Shown: positions 24,897-33,016, counted from the first letter of the stretch. The stretch is 34,818 nt of DNA from Blautia sp. (GCA_022770365.1 JALEHU010000035.1:1-34818), one strand, 5' to 3'. Made by a program: numbers and translations. Notes: generated from the sequence alone by a model not told the origin.

Positions 24897-25706
24897 AGCC
24901 GCCTCAATATATGGATTCAGGATCTCATCAAATTCACCTGCATCTGCTTTCTGTGCAAAGGTCACATCAATAGGCATTTTGCCAAGGACCGGAACCTTCA
25001 GTTCTGCAGCGATCTCGTCTATATGGCTTTCACCGAAGACCCTGATTTCCTTGCCGCAGTCCGGGCATTTGACATAGCTGTAGTTTTCCACGATACCAAG
25101 CACCGGAATCTTCATCATCTCAGCCATATTGTATGCTTTTCGCACGATCATCTTCACAAGATCCTGCGGGGAGCTTACGATTACAATACCATTCAGCGGA
25201 AGGGACTGGAATGCAGTCAGCGGAACATCACCTGTTCCGGGCGGCATATCTACAAACAGATAATCAATATCACCCCAGATAACATCTGTCCAGAACTGCT
25301 TCACCATATTCGCAAGGATAGGGCCTCTCCAGATAACCGGAGTCTCCTCGGTAGGAAGCAGAAGGTTAATGGACATTACCTTAATTCCATTCCTGGTCTC
25401 CATCGGGAAAATACCGTCGTCATTAGCATTGGCAGCGCCTTTTAATCCATACATCTTCGGGATGGACGGTCCGGTAATATCAGCATCCAGAATCCCGACT
25501 TTATAGCCTTTGGATGCCATGCGGTTTGCAAGAGATGCGGTAACAAAGGATTTACCTACACCGCCCTTGCCGCTCACTACACCAATCACATGCTTTACAT
25601 CTGAAAAAGCGTTCATTGCCTCCTGCATGCTCTGAGGATTGTTCTTTTTCTCACAGCCCTCACAGCTTGACTTGTTACATGTTGTACTGTTACATTCTTT
25701 TGCCAT
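24876..25706 (-). CDS. Mrp/NBP35 family ATP-binding iron-sulfur carrier protein
   Basis: A 276-residue P-loop ATPase of the Mrp/ApbC family, which carries and delivers iron-sulfur clusters. The deviant Walker A is VVSGKGGVGKSFVTASLA (about 43-60) and the switch region DADITGPSIPKMYG follows. The family CxxC is in YVKCPDCGKE near residue 213. The first 20 residues hold four cysteines (5, 10, 15, 18) in NBP35-like style, which could bind an extra cluster. AAGGAGAG precedes the ATG. It follows the CsoR-type gene by 71 bases in the same direction. No cluster-assembly genes (suf, isc) are adjacent, so the client is unknown. Confidence 0.92.
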   Translation of the reverse strand: MAKECNSTTCNKSSCEGCEKKNNPQSMQEAMNAFSDVKHVIGVVSGKGGVGKSFVTASLANRMASKGYKVGILDADITGPSIPKMYGLKGAANANDDGIFPMETRNGIKVMSINLLLPTEETPVIWRGPILANMVKQFWTDVIWGDIDYLFVDMPPGTGDVPLTAFQSLPLNGIVIVSSPQDLVKMIVRKAYNMAEMMKIPVLGIVENYSYVKCPDCGKEIRVFGESHIDEIAAELKVPVLGKMPIDVTFAQKADAGEFDEILNPYIEAADGVMPQ

Positions 25707-25777
25707 GATATCTCTCCTTATATCTATTGGTAATTTTTATGATAATCGGTATTTCCAGAAAGACTGAATACATACGA

Positions 25778-26131
25778 CTATTTCATAAAACGGTCAATAG
25801 CCTTCTCCAGCTCTTTAATAGCATCCCTGTCTCCATGTTCCACCGCGTCTACAATGCAATGCTCAATATGATCCTGCAGGATAATCTTACCTGTATTATT
25901 GATCGCGGATTTCACTGCAGAAAGCTGAATCAGTACTTCAGTGCAGTCACGTCCGTCTTCCACCATGCGTCGGATGGACTCCAGATGTCCGATTGCTCTG
26001 GAAAGCCGGTTCAGCACGGCCTTCGTCTGTGCATGACTGTGATAATGTCCATGTTCTCCATGTGTATGAGTGACCACTGTTCCGTCTTCAAGGACATGTA
26101 CATGTGTATCTTTTGTTTCTGTCTCGCTCAT
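25778..26131 (-). CDS. CsoR family metal-sensing repressor with histidine-rich N-terminus
   Basis: A 117-residue DUF156/CsoR protein. The core (about 34-117) is all-helical. Cys63, His88 and Cys92 reproduce the Cys-His-Cys spacing of the Cu(I) site of CsoR (25 and 4 residues). The first 33 residues contain eight histidines in HxH-like clusters (H10, H12, H22, H24, H27, H29, H31, H33), which could bind metal. CsoR proteins repress copper efflux genes until the metal binds; here no copper ATPase or chaperone is in view. The ATG follows GGGGAGG. A promoter (26181-26210) overlaps the end of the upstream gene. Copper is the likely ligand by residue match; nickel or sulfur-sensing relatives are less likely. 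Confidence 0.9.
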   Translation of the reverse strand: MSETETKDTHVHVLEDGTVVTHTHGEHGHYHSHAQTKAVLNRLSRAIGHLESIRRMVEDGRDCTEVLIQLSAVKSAINNTGKIILQDHIEHCIVDAVEHGDRDAIKELEKAIDRFMK

Positions 26132-26180
26132 AACAGCCTCCCCACCGTCTTTCCTTTAATGACTATATTGCGTAAAATTT

Positions 26181-26210
26181 ATTATAACATATAACTCAAA
26201 TCTCTGTAAA
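26181..26210 (-). promoter_or_regulatory. Sigma-A promoter of the csoR-type gene
   Basis: On the minus strand TTTACA (26210-26205) and TATAAT (26186-26181) are 18 bp apart. The -35 box lies inside the last codons of the 75-residue gene. No classic C-rich CsoR operator is visible around it. Confidence 0.7.
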
Positions 26211-26423
26211 GGAGCATCTCTGTTTAATTTGCGATGTTACAATATCAAATACGATCGTTCCATCCGACAGCACCGTCTGCTCATAGGAAACTTCTTTTCC
26301 TTTAAATTTGTCTTTGATATAATTCTCCGGATCCTCGATCTCAATCTCTTCCACAAAAACATCCCTCATCTGATTTCGCGGACACTTATTAAAAATTTCC
26401 CAGATCACTTCATATTCTTTCAT
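26196..26423 (-). CDS. Small acidic protein of unknown function
   Basis: A 75-residue protein I do not recognise. It is acidic and probably alpha/beta, with no membrane segment or signal peptide. Visible segments are EVIWEIFNKCPRNQMRDVF at the start, a charged middle (EEIEIEDPENYIKDKFKG) and a C-terminal strand pair (TVLSDGTIVFDIVTSQI). There are two cysteines (14 and 70), not arranged as a metal site. The ATG is preceded by AAGGGGAAAAG. A perfect consensus promoter lies about 60 bases upstream, so expression may be high. Codon use looks like that of its neighbours. It leads the csoR-type and Mrp genes in the same direction, but each of them seems to have its own promoter or spacer. Confidence 0.75.
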   Translation of the reverse strand: MKEYEVIWEIFNKCPRNQMRDVFVEEIEIEDPENYIKDKFKGKEVSYEQTVLSDGTIVFDIVTSQIKQRCSFTEI

Positions 26424-26482
26424 ATATACTCTTTTCCCCTTTTCTGGCTTTACCTGCAGTTTTGCTCTTATGATGCATTGAT

Positions 26483-26511
26483 ATTATAAAATTTTTATGA
26501 TTTTTTGTCAA
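26483..26511 (-). promoter_or_regulatory. Perfect consensus sigma-A promoter of the 75-residue gene
   Basis: On the minus strand TTGACA (26511-26506) and TATAAT (26488-26483) are exactly 17 bp apart. It is back to back with the xpt promoter, their -35 boxes nine bases apart. Confidence 0.9.
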
Positions 26512-26520
26512 AAAAAGTAA

Positions 26521-26549
26521 TTGCACTCCTATTGAGAATAGCGTATCAT
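26521..26549 (+). promoter_or_regulatory. Sigma-A promoter of xpt
   Basis: TTGCAC (26521-26526) and TATCAT (26544-26549) are 17 bp apart, about 48 bases before the start codon. The leader is too short for a purine riboswitch. Confidence 0.75.
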
Positions 26550-26596
26550 AGAATACAATTCAACCTCAAGCTTAAAAATTAAAGGAGAGAAAAGTC

Positions 26597-27169
26597 ATGC
26601 AGCTCTTAAAAGAACGAATTCTGAAAGACGGCACGGTAAAACCGGGCAATGTTTTAAAAGTAGACAGTTTCCTGAATCATCAGATGGACATTAGTCTCAT
26701 CAATGAAATCGGTAAAGAGTTCAAATCCCGCTTTTCCGAATGTCCGATCACCAAAATTCTCACCATCGAGGCTTCCGGCATCGGCATTGCCTGTATTACC
26801 GCTCAATATTTCAATGTTCCCGTCATATTTGCCAAAAAGACACAGAGTCTCAATCTGGACGGAGATATGTACACCACCAAAGTTCAATCCTTCACCCACA
26901 AGAAGGTATATGATGTCATCCTGTCAAAGAAATTTCTTGGTCCTGATGATCATGTTCTCCTTATTGACGATTTTCTGGCAAATGGATGTGCGCTTCTGGG
27001 ACTCATTGATATTGTCAGAGAATCCGGTGCCACACTGGAAGGTGCAGGTATCGTGATCGAAAAAGGTTTCCAGGAAGGCGGAGACCGTATCCGAAATATG
27101 GGAATCCGACTGGAATCCCTGGCTATCATCGACTCCATGAGCGATGATTCTCTGACTTTCCGGGATTAA
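26597..27169 (+). CDS. xpt: Xanthine phosphoribosyltransferase
   Basis: Salvages xanthine to XMP with PRPP. The 190 residues match the usual Xpt length. The start [18 protein letters not shown] and the NHQMD segment are family hallmarks. The PRPP loop is [16 protein letters not shown] (about 117-132), and the conserved [10 protein letters not shown] block lies at about 57-66. AAAGGAG precedes the ATG. In many Firmicutes xpt heads an operon with a xanthine permease under a guanine riboswitch. Here it is alone, without permease or riboswitch, and ends in a shared terminator. Confidence 0.95.
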   Translation: MQLLKERILKDGTVKPGNVLKVDSFLNHQMDISLINEIGKEFKSRFSECPITKILTIEASGIGIACITAQYFNVPVIFAKKTQSLNLDGDMYTTKVQSFTHKKVYDVILSKKFLGPDDHVLLIDDFLANGCALLGLIDIVRESGATLEGAGIVIEKGFQEGGDRIRNMGIRLESLAIIDSMSDDSLTFRD

Positions 27170-27255
27170 TACAGTGTACAGAATTCCTGGTCTTTTACTG
27201 TAGCCCTGGTTATTCTCAGAATACATACCATAAACATATGCCTGATATGCATGTT

Positions 27256-27297
27256 AAAAGGACACCATCTGCAGTTTCATACATTTGGTGCCCTTTT
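27256..27297. terminator. Bidirectional terminator between xpt and the sugar-binding lipoprotein gene
   Basis: The stem AAAAGGACACCA / TGGTGCCCTTTT (27256-27267, 27286-27297) has one mismatch. It gives a T-run on both strands, as expected between convergent genes. Confidence 0.8.
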
Positions 27298-27359
27298 CAT
27301 CACTGTAACATTCTCTCTTTTATGCAGATTCACTTTTTATCTCGTAATAATTATGATGA

Positions 27360-28772
27360 CTACAGATCTTTTCTGGAATCTCCAAGAATAGACAGAATAG
27401 AATCTTCCGGTATCTTTTTATTCGGATCTTCTGCTTCCTGACTGTCCTGATCGGAATCCTTTTCTTCCTGCTCATCTGCCTCCTGAATGTCAGTTTCTAC
27501 AGAATCCTCTTCTGTCTGCGGAAGAATCTCTTCTTCCTCAAAATATCCATTGTCTATCAGAGACTCATAATTTCCCTCATTGATCAGCTGTCCCTCACAA
27601 ATATACGTCCCGATAATCTTTTTACCATTATCATATTCCTGATAATCATTAACCTCAGGCTTCTCGCCTTTCAGATATGTATCAACCATCTTGACGCATT
27701 CCTTAGCGAGATTGCTTCGATTCATAAATACACTGCAGGAAATTTTGCCCTCTGCAATGTATCTCACTGCTTCCGCTTCACATCCGCATCCTGTAATCAT
27801 CGGCCAGTTTTCATCCTCATACGAAAGCCCCCGTGTCTCCAGAACCTCCACTGCCCCACATGCAGCATCATCAAAACCTGTACAGATAATATCTGGGATT
27901 TCCGTATCCTGATAAAACTCGTCCAGAACAGACTGCAGTTCGCTTCCGGCACGATTACGTCCCCAACGCAGAATTCCCGTATCCTCAAAAGAAATTCTGC
28001 CTGAAGGGCATACAAGTGTTCCGTCGTCCAAATAAGGCTGTAAAATCTCCATCACTCCATTATACAGGAACAAAGCCTTGGAATCATCCAATGAACCCAT
28101 GAAAAACTCAATTGTTCTGGATTCACCGGCTTCCCGGACCTTATCCAGTTCCTGTTCACTGACAATTTCCTTACCGATCATCTGACCTATAGAACGGCTG
28201 CTGAATGTGGTGTAATAATTCACTCCGGCAGTATCACGAATCAGTTTATCATAGGAAAAAACATAAATTCCTTTTTCTTTTGTCTCTGTCAGCGCCTCAA
28301 TCAATCCATATTCATCTACAGGAGCAATGATCAGAGCAGGAATTTCTTCCTCGACCATACTTTTAATCTGTTCGACCTGTTTCTCGCTGTCTCCCTGTGC
28401 AAAAACAACTTCTGCTTCATAACCATCTGTCTCCAAAGCAGTTTGAAGTTCCTGTCCGTCAAAAGCCCAGAAATCCTCATTGGAATCCGGAAGAAGAACT
28501 CCTACCTTTACTGCTTGTTCCTCCGTTTCCCCGGATTCCGCTTCTTCTTGATCGGATTCAGCATTTTCTTCGGCTTCTTTTGTTTCTTCCTTTGCTTCTT
28601 CTGTTTCTTTATTATCCTCTTTCTCTTTTGTGTCGGTACTCTCTCCTTCTCCTGCCTGTTCTATCTCTGCACTTTCATTTACAGCTTCCGTAGCTTCATT
28701 GCTGCCGCATCCGGCAAGGGATACAGCAGCAAGTGTCAATCCCAGCAGCATTCCTACGGTGTTTTTCTTCAT
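27360..28772 (-). CDS. ChvE/XylF-like sugar-binding lipoprotein
   Basis: A 470-residue solute-binding protein. Residues 1-22 form a lipoprotein signal with the lipobox LAGC (Cys22). A very acidic linker of about 60 residues rich in E, D and K (26-86) follows. The sugar-binding fold (about 88-405) resembles ChvE and XylF: SYDKLIRDTAGVNYYTTF, FFMGSLDDSKALFLYNGVM and GILRWGRNR all have counterparts there. A second acidic tail (about 406-460) follows the fold, which is unusual. AAAGGAA precedes the ATG, 14 bases after the stop of the upstream regulator. No ABC ATPase or permease gene is present, so it either serves a transporter elsewhere or acts as a sensor. The sugar is probably an aldose but is not determined. 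Confidence 0.88.
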   Translation of the reverse strand: MKKNTVGMLLGLTLAAVSLAGCGSNEATEAVNESAEIEQAGEGESTDTKEKEDNKETEEAKEETKEAEENAESDQEEAESGETEEQAVKVGVLLPDSNEDFWAFDGQELQTALETDGYEAEVVFAQGDSEKQVEQIKSMVEEEIPALIIAPVDEYGLIEALTETKEKGIYVFSYDKLIRDTAGVNYYTTFSSRSIGQMIGKEIVSEQELDKVREAGESRTIEFFMGSLDDSKALFLYNGVMEILQPYLDDGTLVCPSGRISFEDTGILRWGRNRAGSELQSVLDEFYQDTEIPDIICTGFDDAACGAVEVLETRGLSYEDENWPMITGCGCEAEAVRYIAEGKISCSVFMNRSNLAKECVKMVDTYLKGEKPEVNDYQEYDNGKKIIGTYICEGQLINEGNYESLIDNGYFEEEEILPQTEEDSVETDIQEADEQEEKDSDQDSQEAEDPNKKIPEDSILSILGDSRKDL

Positions 28773-28786
28773 GCTTTCATTCCTTT

Positions 28787-29434
28787 CTAGATGCCTTTAT
28801 ATTCCTTTGAAAGGCTTTTCAGATAATCGCGGTAAGCCTGAGCAAGCTTCCTGGGTTTTACAATATGAACCTCTTTCCCCATTGCGGTAAGCCAGCCAAA
28901 AAAATGCGGATCTCCAAGCTGTCCCGCTGTCACTGTAAAATAACCCAGTCCTTTGTCTTTATATTCCGCATCTACGCCAAAAAAATCCTTTACCTCAGTC
29001 TCCAGCCGGCTGCTGCAGAGAAGCTTCATAGGCTTGTCGCCTGTGGATTCTCCTCTGGTAAATTTCCAGTCAGATGTACTGCTCCCTTTTTCCGATGCAG
29101 AAGCTTTTTCCAAAACTAAAGAATTACTTTTTGACTCAGGAGCCTTTTCTCCTTCGTTCACGGTTGGTGCATCGGCTGTTTTTCCCGAAAATTCCAGTCC
29201 ATTCTGTCCTGCCAGATAATATCCTCCCGGCCTTCCTCTTTTGAATCTTACATCCATCCCAAAATCACGAAGTGTTTCAATATCATCATATATACTCTTT
29301 CGTTCCGCCTGGATTTCAAACTCCTGCAGTCCTGCAAGAATATCCTGCATAGAAAGCACGTGATTCTCCCCAGATTCACGCAGCATCTGTGCCAAATATA
29401 AAATCTTAGCTTTCTGATTATGCGATTTAGCCAT
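28787..29434 (-). CDS. YafY-type HTH regulator with WCX domain but no WYL domain
   Basis: A 215-residue protein. Residues 1-72 form the winged helix-turn-helix typical of YafY/WYL regulators (QKAKILYLAQMLRE at the start, RKSIYDDIETLRDFGMDV at the recognition helix). Residues 73-125 are a polar low-complexity linker rich in S, K and E. Residues about 130-205 look like the WCX C-terminal extension (GDPHFFGWLTAMGKEVHIV). The WYL sensory domain of about 70 residues that normally lies between them is absent. AAGGGG precedes the ATG. The sugar-binding lipoprotein follows after 14 bases, so they are surely one operon. What it senses and controls is unknown. Confidence 0.82.
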   Translation of the reverse strand: MAKSHNQKAKILYLAQMLRESGENHVLSMQDILAGLQEFEIQAERKSIYDDIETLRDFGMDVRFKRGRPGGYYLAGQNGLEFSGKTADAPTVNEGEKAPESKSNSLVLEKASASEKGSSTSDWKFTRGESTGDKPMKLLCSSRLETEVKDFFGVDAEYKDKGLGYFTVTAGQLGDPHFFGWLTAMGKEVHIVKPRKLAQAYRDYLKSLSKEYKGI

Positions 29435-29525
29435 ATTTTACCCCTTATTAACTCCCGTTCCTCTGTTAACTGCAGTATATTTTCTCATAAAAAATCCTGC
29501 AGCACTCCCGCTTTTATCTTTAAGA

Positions 29526-29565
29526 AAAAGAAAGGTGTCAAAAGCTGATCCGCTTTCGGCACCTT
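29526..29565 (-). terminator. Terminator of the rubredoxin gene
   Basis: The outer stem AAGGTG / CACCTT (29532-29537, 29560-29565) and inner stem AAAGC / GCTTT are followed on the minus strand by a tract rich in T. Confidence 0.75.
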
Positions 29566-29577
29566 CTTAACCGGCTT

Positions 29578-29739
29578 TTATTCTGCCGGTTCAAACTCAT
29601 CCTTACCAACTCCACAGATCGGACAAACCCAATCTTCCGGAAGATCTTCAAATGCTGTTCCCGGTGCAATACCGTTATCCGGATCTCCTACTTCAGGATC
29701 ATATTCATATCCACAAGGTCCACATACATATTTCTTCAT
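29578..29739 (-). CDS. Rubredoxin
   Basis: A 53-residue electron carrier with one iron bound by four cysteines. The two CxxCG knuckles are CGPCG (residues 6-10) and CPICG (residues 39-43), with the conserved [18 protein letters not shown] and [11 protein letters not shown] between them. The length is standard for rubredoxins of anaerobes, where they serve in oxygen and peroxide detoxification. GAGGTG lies six bases before the ATG. It has its own consensus promoter (29838-29866) and terminator, so it is monocistronic. No redox partner such as rubrerythrin is adjacent. Confidence 0.96.
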   Translation of the reverse strand: MKKYVCGPCGYEYDPEVGDPDNGIAPGTAFEDLPEDWVCPICGVGKDEFEPAE

Positions 29740-29837
29740 ATTTTTCACCTCACATCATAAAATACATTGTAAAGAAATCAGCGACAGTTTTCTCTGTCTG
29801 TTTTTTGAAAAATATCGTTATTTCCGCTACTATCGTA

Positions 29838-29866
29838 ATTATACATTCAGCTATCTTTGAATGCAA
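29838..29866 (-). promoter_or_regulatory. Sigma-A promoter of the rubredoxin gene
   Basis: On the minus strand TTGCAT (29866-29861) and TATAAT (29843-29838) are 17 bp apart, immediately after the gatD stop codon. The leader is about 90 bases. Confidence 0.8.
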
Positions 29867-29869
29867 GTG

Positions 29870-30589
29870 TTATTTCAAGAATCTCTGGCAGATATATTCA
29901 TTGGCCTCTTTTTCCTGGCTGTCATCCAGGGGAGACAATTCCACGTCACTTCCGTATTTCTTCTGAAGAGCATGCAGGATAAGCCAGTCTGCAAGCTGTG
30001 GATTCTTTGGAAGAAGCGGACCATGGAGGTATGTTCCGATCACATTTTTGTATACTACTCCTTCATATCCAGTTTCGCCGTCATTTCCGGATCCATACAG
30101 GACTTTACCCAGCGGCTTACAGTTATTGATAAAGGTACGTCCTCCATGGTTTTCAAAACCCACGATCGGCATTTCAAAAAGATCACTCTGAAGGATAATA
30201 TTGCTGATCAGCCTTCCTTCGCCCTGCTCTGTATACATATCCACCAGATCCAGTCCGGTGATCATTCCCTGATCGGTTTTGTAATAACTGCCCAGAAGCT
30301 GATAACCTCCGCAGATGGCAATAACAACACCATTGTCTTCCACATACGCTTTAAAATCCTTCTGAATTTCCTTGAGTTTCTCACATACAAGCATCTGCTC
30401 CCGATCTGAACCGCCGCCAAGAAGAACAATATCAAGCCCGGAAAAATCAATAGTATCATTCAGTTCAAATGCGATTGTCTCCGCTTCAATTCCTCTCCAC
30501 TGGCATCTTCTCATAAGACATTGAATATTTCCACGGTCTCCGTACAGATTCAGCAGATCAGGGTATAAATGGCCTATGGTAATTTTCAT
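29870..30589 (-). CDS. gatD: Lipid II isoglutaminyl synthase, glutaminase subunit GatD
   Basis: A 239-residue class I amidotransferase of the CobB/CobQ type. With MurT it amidates the D-glutamate of lipid II to D-isoglutamine. The nucleophile is Cys93 in AICGGYQLLG and the active-site histidine is in GTYLHGPLLP (about 192). The start MKITIGHLYPDLLNLYGDRG is characteristic. The ATG overlaps the murT stop as ATGA, so the two subunits are translationally coupled. It ends the GDPD-murT-gatD operon; the rubredoxin promoter begins at its stop codon. Confidence 0.94.
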   Translation of the reverse strand: MKITIGHLYPDLLNLYGDRGNIQCLMRRCQWRGIEAETIAFELNDTIDFSGLDIVLLGGGSDREQMLVCEKLKEIQKDFKAYVEDNGVVIAICGGYQLLGSYYKTDQGMITGLDLVDMYTEQGEGRLISNIILQSDLFEMPIVGFENHGGRTFINNCKPLGKVLYGSGNDGETGYEGVVYKNVIGTYLHGPLLPKNPQLADWLILHALQKKYGSDVELSPLDDSQEKEANEYICQRFLK

Positions 30590-31923
30590 TTCAGTTCACC
30601 CTCCAGCTTTTTCAGTATATTCCTGGTGCTGAAAAGCGCCGTATAGTTGACAAGTATATAGAGATTTCCAACACCGTCCTGAATGCGGCTACGTATGGCT
30701 TTTTCCACATCAGCCTCCAGCATGGACGGGATATTCACATATTTAAGACGCAGACGCATATCATGACAGCGGATTCCGCTTACAGTGATAGATCTGATGC
30801 TCTCATCCCGGAACCGGTCAAAATCCACATCCCAGAGCCATGAAATATCAATTCCGTCCTGTGCATTGTCGTTAATGGCAATGATCACATCCTTCGGGGA
30901 TGGATCCTGCATAACTGCAGTAATATTCTGATTAAATCCAGCAGGATTTTTTGCAAGGTTCAGCACAATACCTGTTCCCCGGATACGGAACTGCTCCATT
31001 CTTCCGTTTTCAGGATTGAATTTTTTCAGCATTTCATTAAAATGTTCCCCTTCAAATCCTGCCGTGCGCAAGCCTGCATAAGCAGCCAGAATATTGTAAA
31101 CATTATAAAATCCTTTATAATTGGCAGAAAACAGTTTATCTTCCACCCTGAATGAAATCCGGTCTCCAACTTTTACATCGTATGCATCAAAATCCAGCTG
31201 TGGACGTTTGAGCCCGCACTCCGGACATTCATAATCTCCAAGCTGGCTGTAGTGATAGAAACGATAAGAAAGCCTTGCACCGCATTTCTTACAGAATCTT
31301 CCTTCCCGGATCTCATTGGTCTCATTTTTCATCACAGGTCTACTGATCCCATAAGAAACAAATGGATTTCCGCTGTCCATGGCCAGATAAGCAGACAGGG
31401 CATCATCTCCGTTTACAATTACCTTCATTTCTGGTACTTTGCGTATCATTTCTTCCAGAATATTCATGGTAATATCAATTTCTCCATATCGGTCAAGCTG
31501 ATCCCGGAAAAGATTTGTCATTACCATGTAATCCGGCTTAATTGCCGGAAAAATATAGCGGGTAGATGCTTCATCTGCCTCAATGCAGGCATAATCCGCA
31601 TCAATATGTCCATTTAAACCTGCAGCAAGCACATAGGCCGCTGCCACTCCATTAATCATATTGGAGCCTGTATGATTACAGATCACTTTCTGTCCTTCTG
31701 CCTCAAGTGCAGCACACAACATATTATTTGTTGTGGTTTTACCATTGGTTCCGCATACTGCAAAGGTTTTACAGCGTACTTCAGAGGCAAGTTCTTTCAA
31801 AACAGGAGGATAGATTTTCTGCGCGATCTGTCCCGCCCAGGTAACACCCTGACGCCCCATTTTTCTGCACACAAAACCCGCAGCTTTTGCAGCCCAGATT
31901 GCAATAATTCTTCTTATATTCAT
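30586..31923 (-). CDS. murT: Lipid II isoglutaminyl synthase, Mur ligase subunit MurT
   Basis: A 445-residue Mur-ligase-like protein that activates lipid II for amidation with ammonia from GatD. The P-loop is VCGTNGKTTTNNM (about 57-69). The middle domain carries a zinc ribbon with two CxxC pairs (CKKCGARL and CPECGLKR), typical of MurT. The C-terminal DUF1727-type domain has the conserved NLAKNPAGFNQ and INDNAQDGIDISWLWDVDF segments, including the catalytic Asp region. GGAAAGGA precedes the ATG. It lies 17 bases after the GDPD gene and overlaps gatD by 4 bases. Confidence 0.94.
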   Translation of the reverse strand: MNIRRIIAIWAAKAAGFVCRKMGRQGVTWAGQIAQKIYPPVLKELASEVRCKTFAVCGTNGKTTTNNMLCAALEAEGQKVICNHTGSNMINGVAAAYVLAAGLNGHIDADYACIEADEASTRYIFPAIKPDYMVMTNLFRDQLDRYGEIDITMNILEEMIRKVPEMKVIVNGDDALSAYLAMDSGNPFVSYGISRPVMKNETNEIREGRFCKKCGARLSYRFYHYSQLGDYECPECGLKRPQLDFDAYDVKVGDRISFRVEDKLFSANYKGFYNVYNILAAYAGLRTAGFEGEHFNEMLKKFNPENGRMEQFRIRGTGIVLNLAKNPAGFNQNITAVMQDPSPKDVIIAINDNAQDGIDISWLWDVDFDRFRDESIRSITVSGIRCHDMRLRLKYVNIPSMLEADVEKAIRSRIQDGVGNLYILVNYTALFSTRNILKKLEGELK

Positions 31924-31940
31924 CTTACCAGTCCTTTCCG

Positions 31941-32843
31941 TCAGGATTCCAGTTCTTCTTCAAGAATGGTGTCCGTACAAACGCCGATGGCACCTGCATC
32001 CAGGAATTTCCTTGCTTCTTTTACATCGTTAACTGTATAAACATATACCTGAATTCCCTGTTCATCAAAAATTTCCTGAATTTCCTCAGTCCAGTATTCA
32101 GAATTAACAGTTACAACAGGAATCCCCGTCTCTTTACAGTATTCCGCAATTTTCTTCAACTGTTTCACGGAATATTCCTTCCACAATGAATACATATAAG
32201 ACGGAAAATGATTGACCTTCTCAAGCGCATTATACATTTTGGTATTGTAAATTTCAGGAATGATCTGGTTCATCACTGATTCCGCACCTGCAGCTCTTGC
32301 AATTTCTGAATATGACTTATAATCATTATAGGTATTCTTTGAGTTTCTGGAAGAATATCCACCGCAGTCAATCACCATATATACGTCCGGATATTTTCTC
32401 AGAATTCCGAACAGATCTTCCAGTGTAAGAGGCGTATATTTTCCATAAAGAGGGGTGTTCTTAAAGTCATTCGCCATCAGAACTTTCTTGCCGTCACTGT
32501 CCCACTGTTCCATGGAATTCTCCCAATCATGTCTGCAGACCCAGACACCATCCGCAGTCTGTGTCAGATCCACTTCAAACAGTCGTATACCCTTCTCATA
32601 ATAATACTCAAAACCTTCCCTGCAGTTCAGATAAGTTCTTCCATCCAGGCCTCCAAGAGCATGAATTGCTGTCTGATAATTGTCCCAGGAAAAACTTCCT
32701 GCTTCCTGCTTCTTTTTTGATGTATCATAAAATGTCCTGATTGCCGCAATGAGAAGGACCAGTACCAGCAGATCCAATAAAATAAGTCCCACCCGGATCC
32801 ACAGCTTACCACGGCGTTTACCTTTCTTTTTCCCTGCGCTCAT
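31941..32843 (-). CDS. Membrane-anchored glycerophosphodiester phosphodiesterase family protein
   Basis: A 300-residue protein with a basic N-terminus and one transmembrane helix (about 15-36), placing the catalytic domain outside the membrane. The GDPD barrel is visible: His61 in HALGG, then Glu90 and Asp92 in FEVDL, and His105 in RHDW. The usual HRG start is changed to HALGG, as in a divergent subfamily I recall from Firmicutes, so the substrate may differ from simple glycerophosphodiesters. The C-terminus (VYTVNDVKEARKFLDAGAIG) is typical GDPD. AGGAGA precedes the ATG. It leads the murT-gatD operon and has a clear promoter. Confidence 0.88.
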   Translation of the reverse strand: MSAGKKKGKRRGKLWIRVGLILLDLLVLVLLIAAIRTFYDTSKKKQEAGSFSWDNYQTAIHALGGLDGRTYLNCREGFEYYYEKGIRLFEVDLTQTADGVWVCRHDWENSMEQWDSDGKKVLMANDFKNTPLYGKYTPLTLEDLFGILRKYPDVYMVIDCGGYSSRNSKNTYNDYKSYSEIARAAGAESVMNQIIPEIYNTKMYNALEKVNHFPSYMYSLWKEYSVKQLKKIAEYCKETGIPVVTVNSEYWTEEIQEIFDEQGIQVYVYTVNDVKEARKFLDAGAIGVCTDTILEEELES

Positions 32844-32928
32844 TTTTTATTCTCCTGCCCCGGTTCTCTGCGAACCATGGCAGTTCCTCACTTCCTGTAA
32901 ATTTGACGACATTACGCCACATAATACG

Positions 32929-32957
32929 ATTTTACGCTAAATCGGGCGAATAATCAA
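32929..32957 (-). promoter_or_regulatory. Sigma-A promoter of the GDPD-murT-gatD operon
   Basis: On the minus strand TTGATT (32957-32952) and TAAAAT (32934-32929) are 17 bp apart. Confidence 0.7.
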
Positions 32958-32968
32958 CCTTATGATAC

Positions 32969-33002
32969 AAAAAAGGGATATCTACATCTCTGTAAATATC
33001 CC
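32969..33002 (-). terminator. Terminator of the ribosomal alpha operon after rplQ
   Basis: A 12-bp stem with one mismatch (32975-32986 with 32991-33002, arms starting GGGATAT and ending ATATCCC), a 4-base loop and six T on the minus strand. It starts 14 bases after the rplQ stop. Confidence 0.92.
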
Positions 33003-33016
33003 CGGCATTTAGTGGA

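Noticed and set aside
26424-26596. Purine riboswitch upstream of xpt
   Set aside because: The promoter lies only about 48 bases before the start codon, and no purine aptamer core is visible on either strand.
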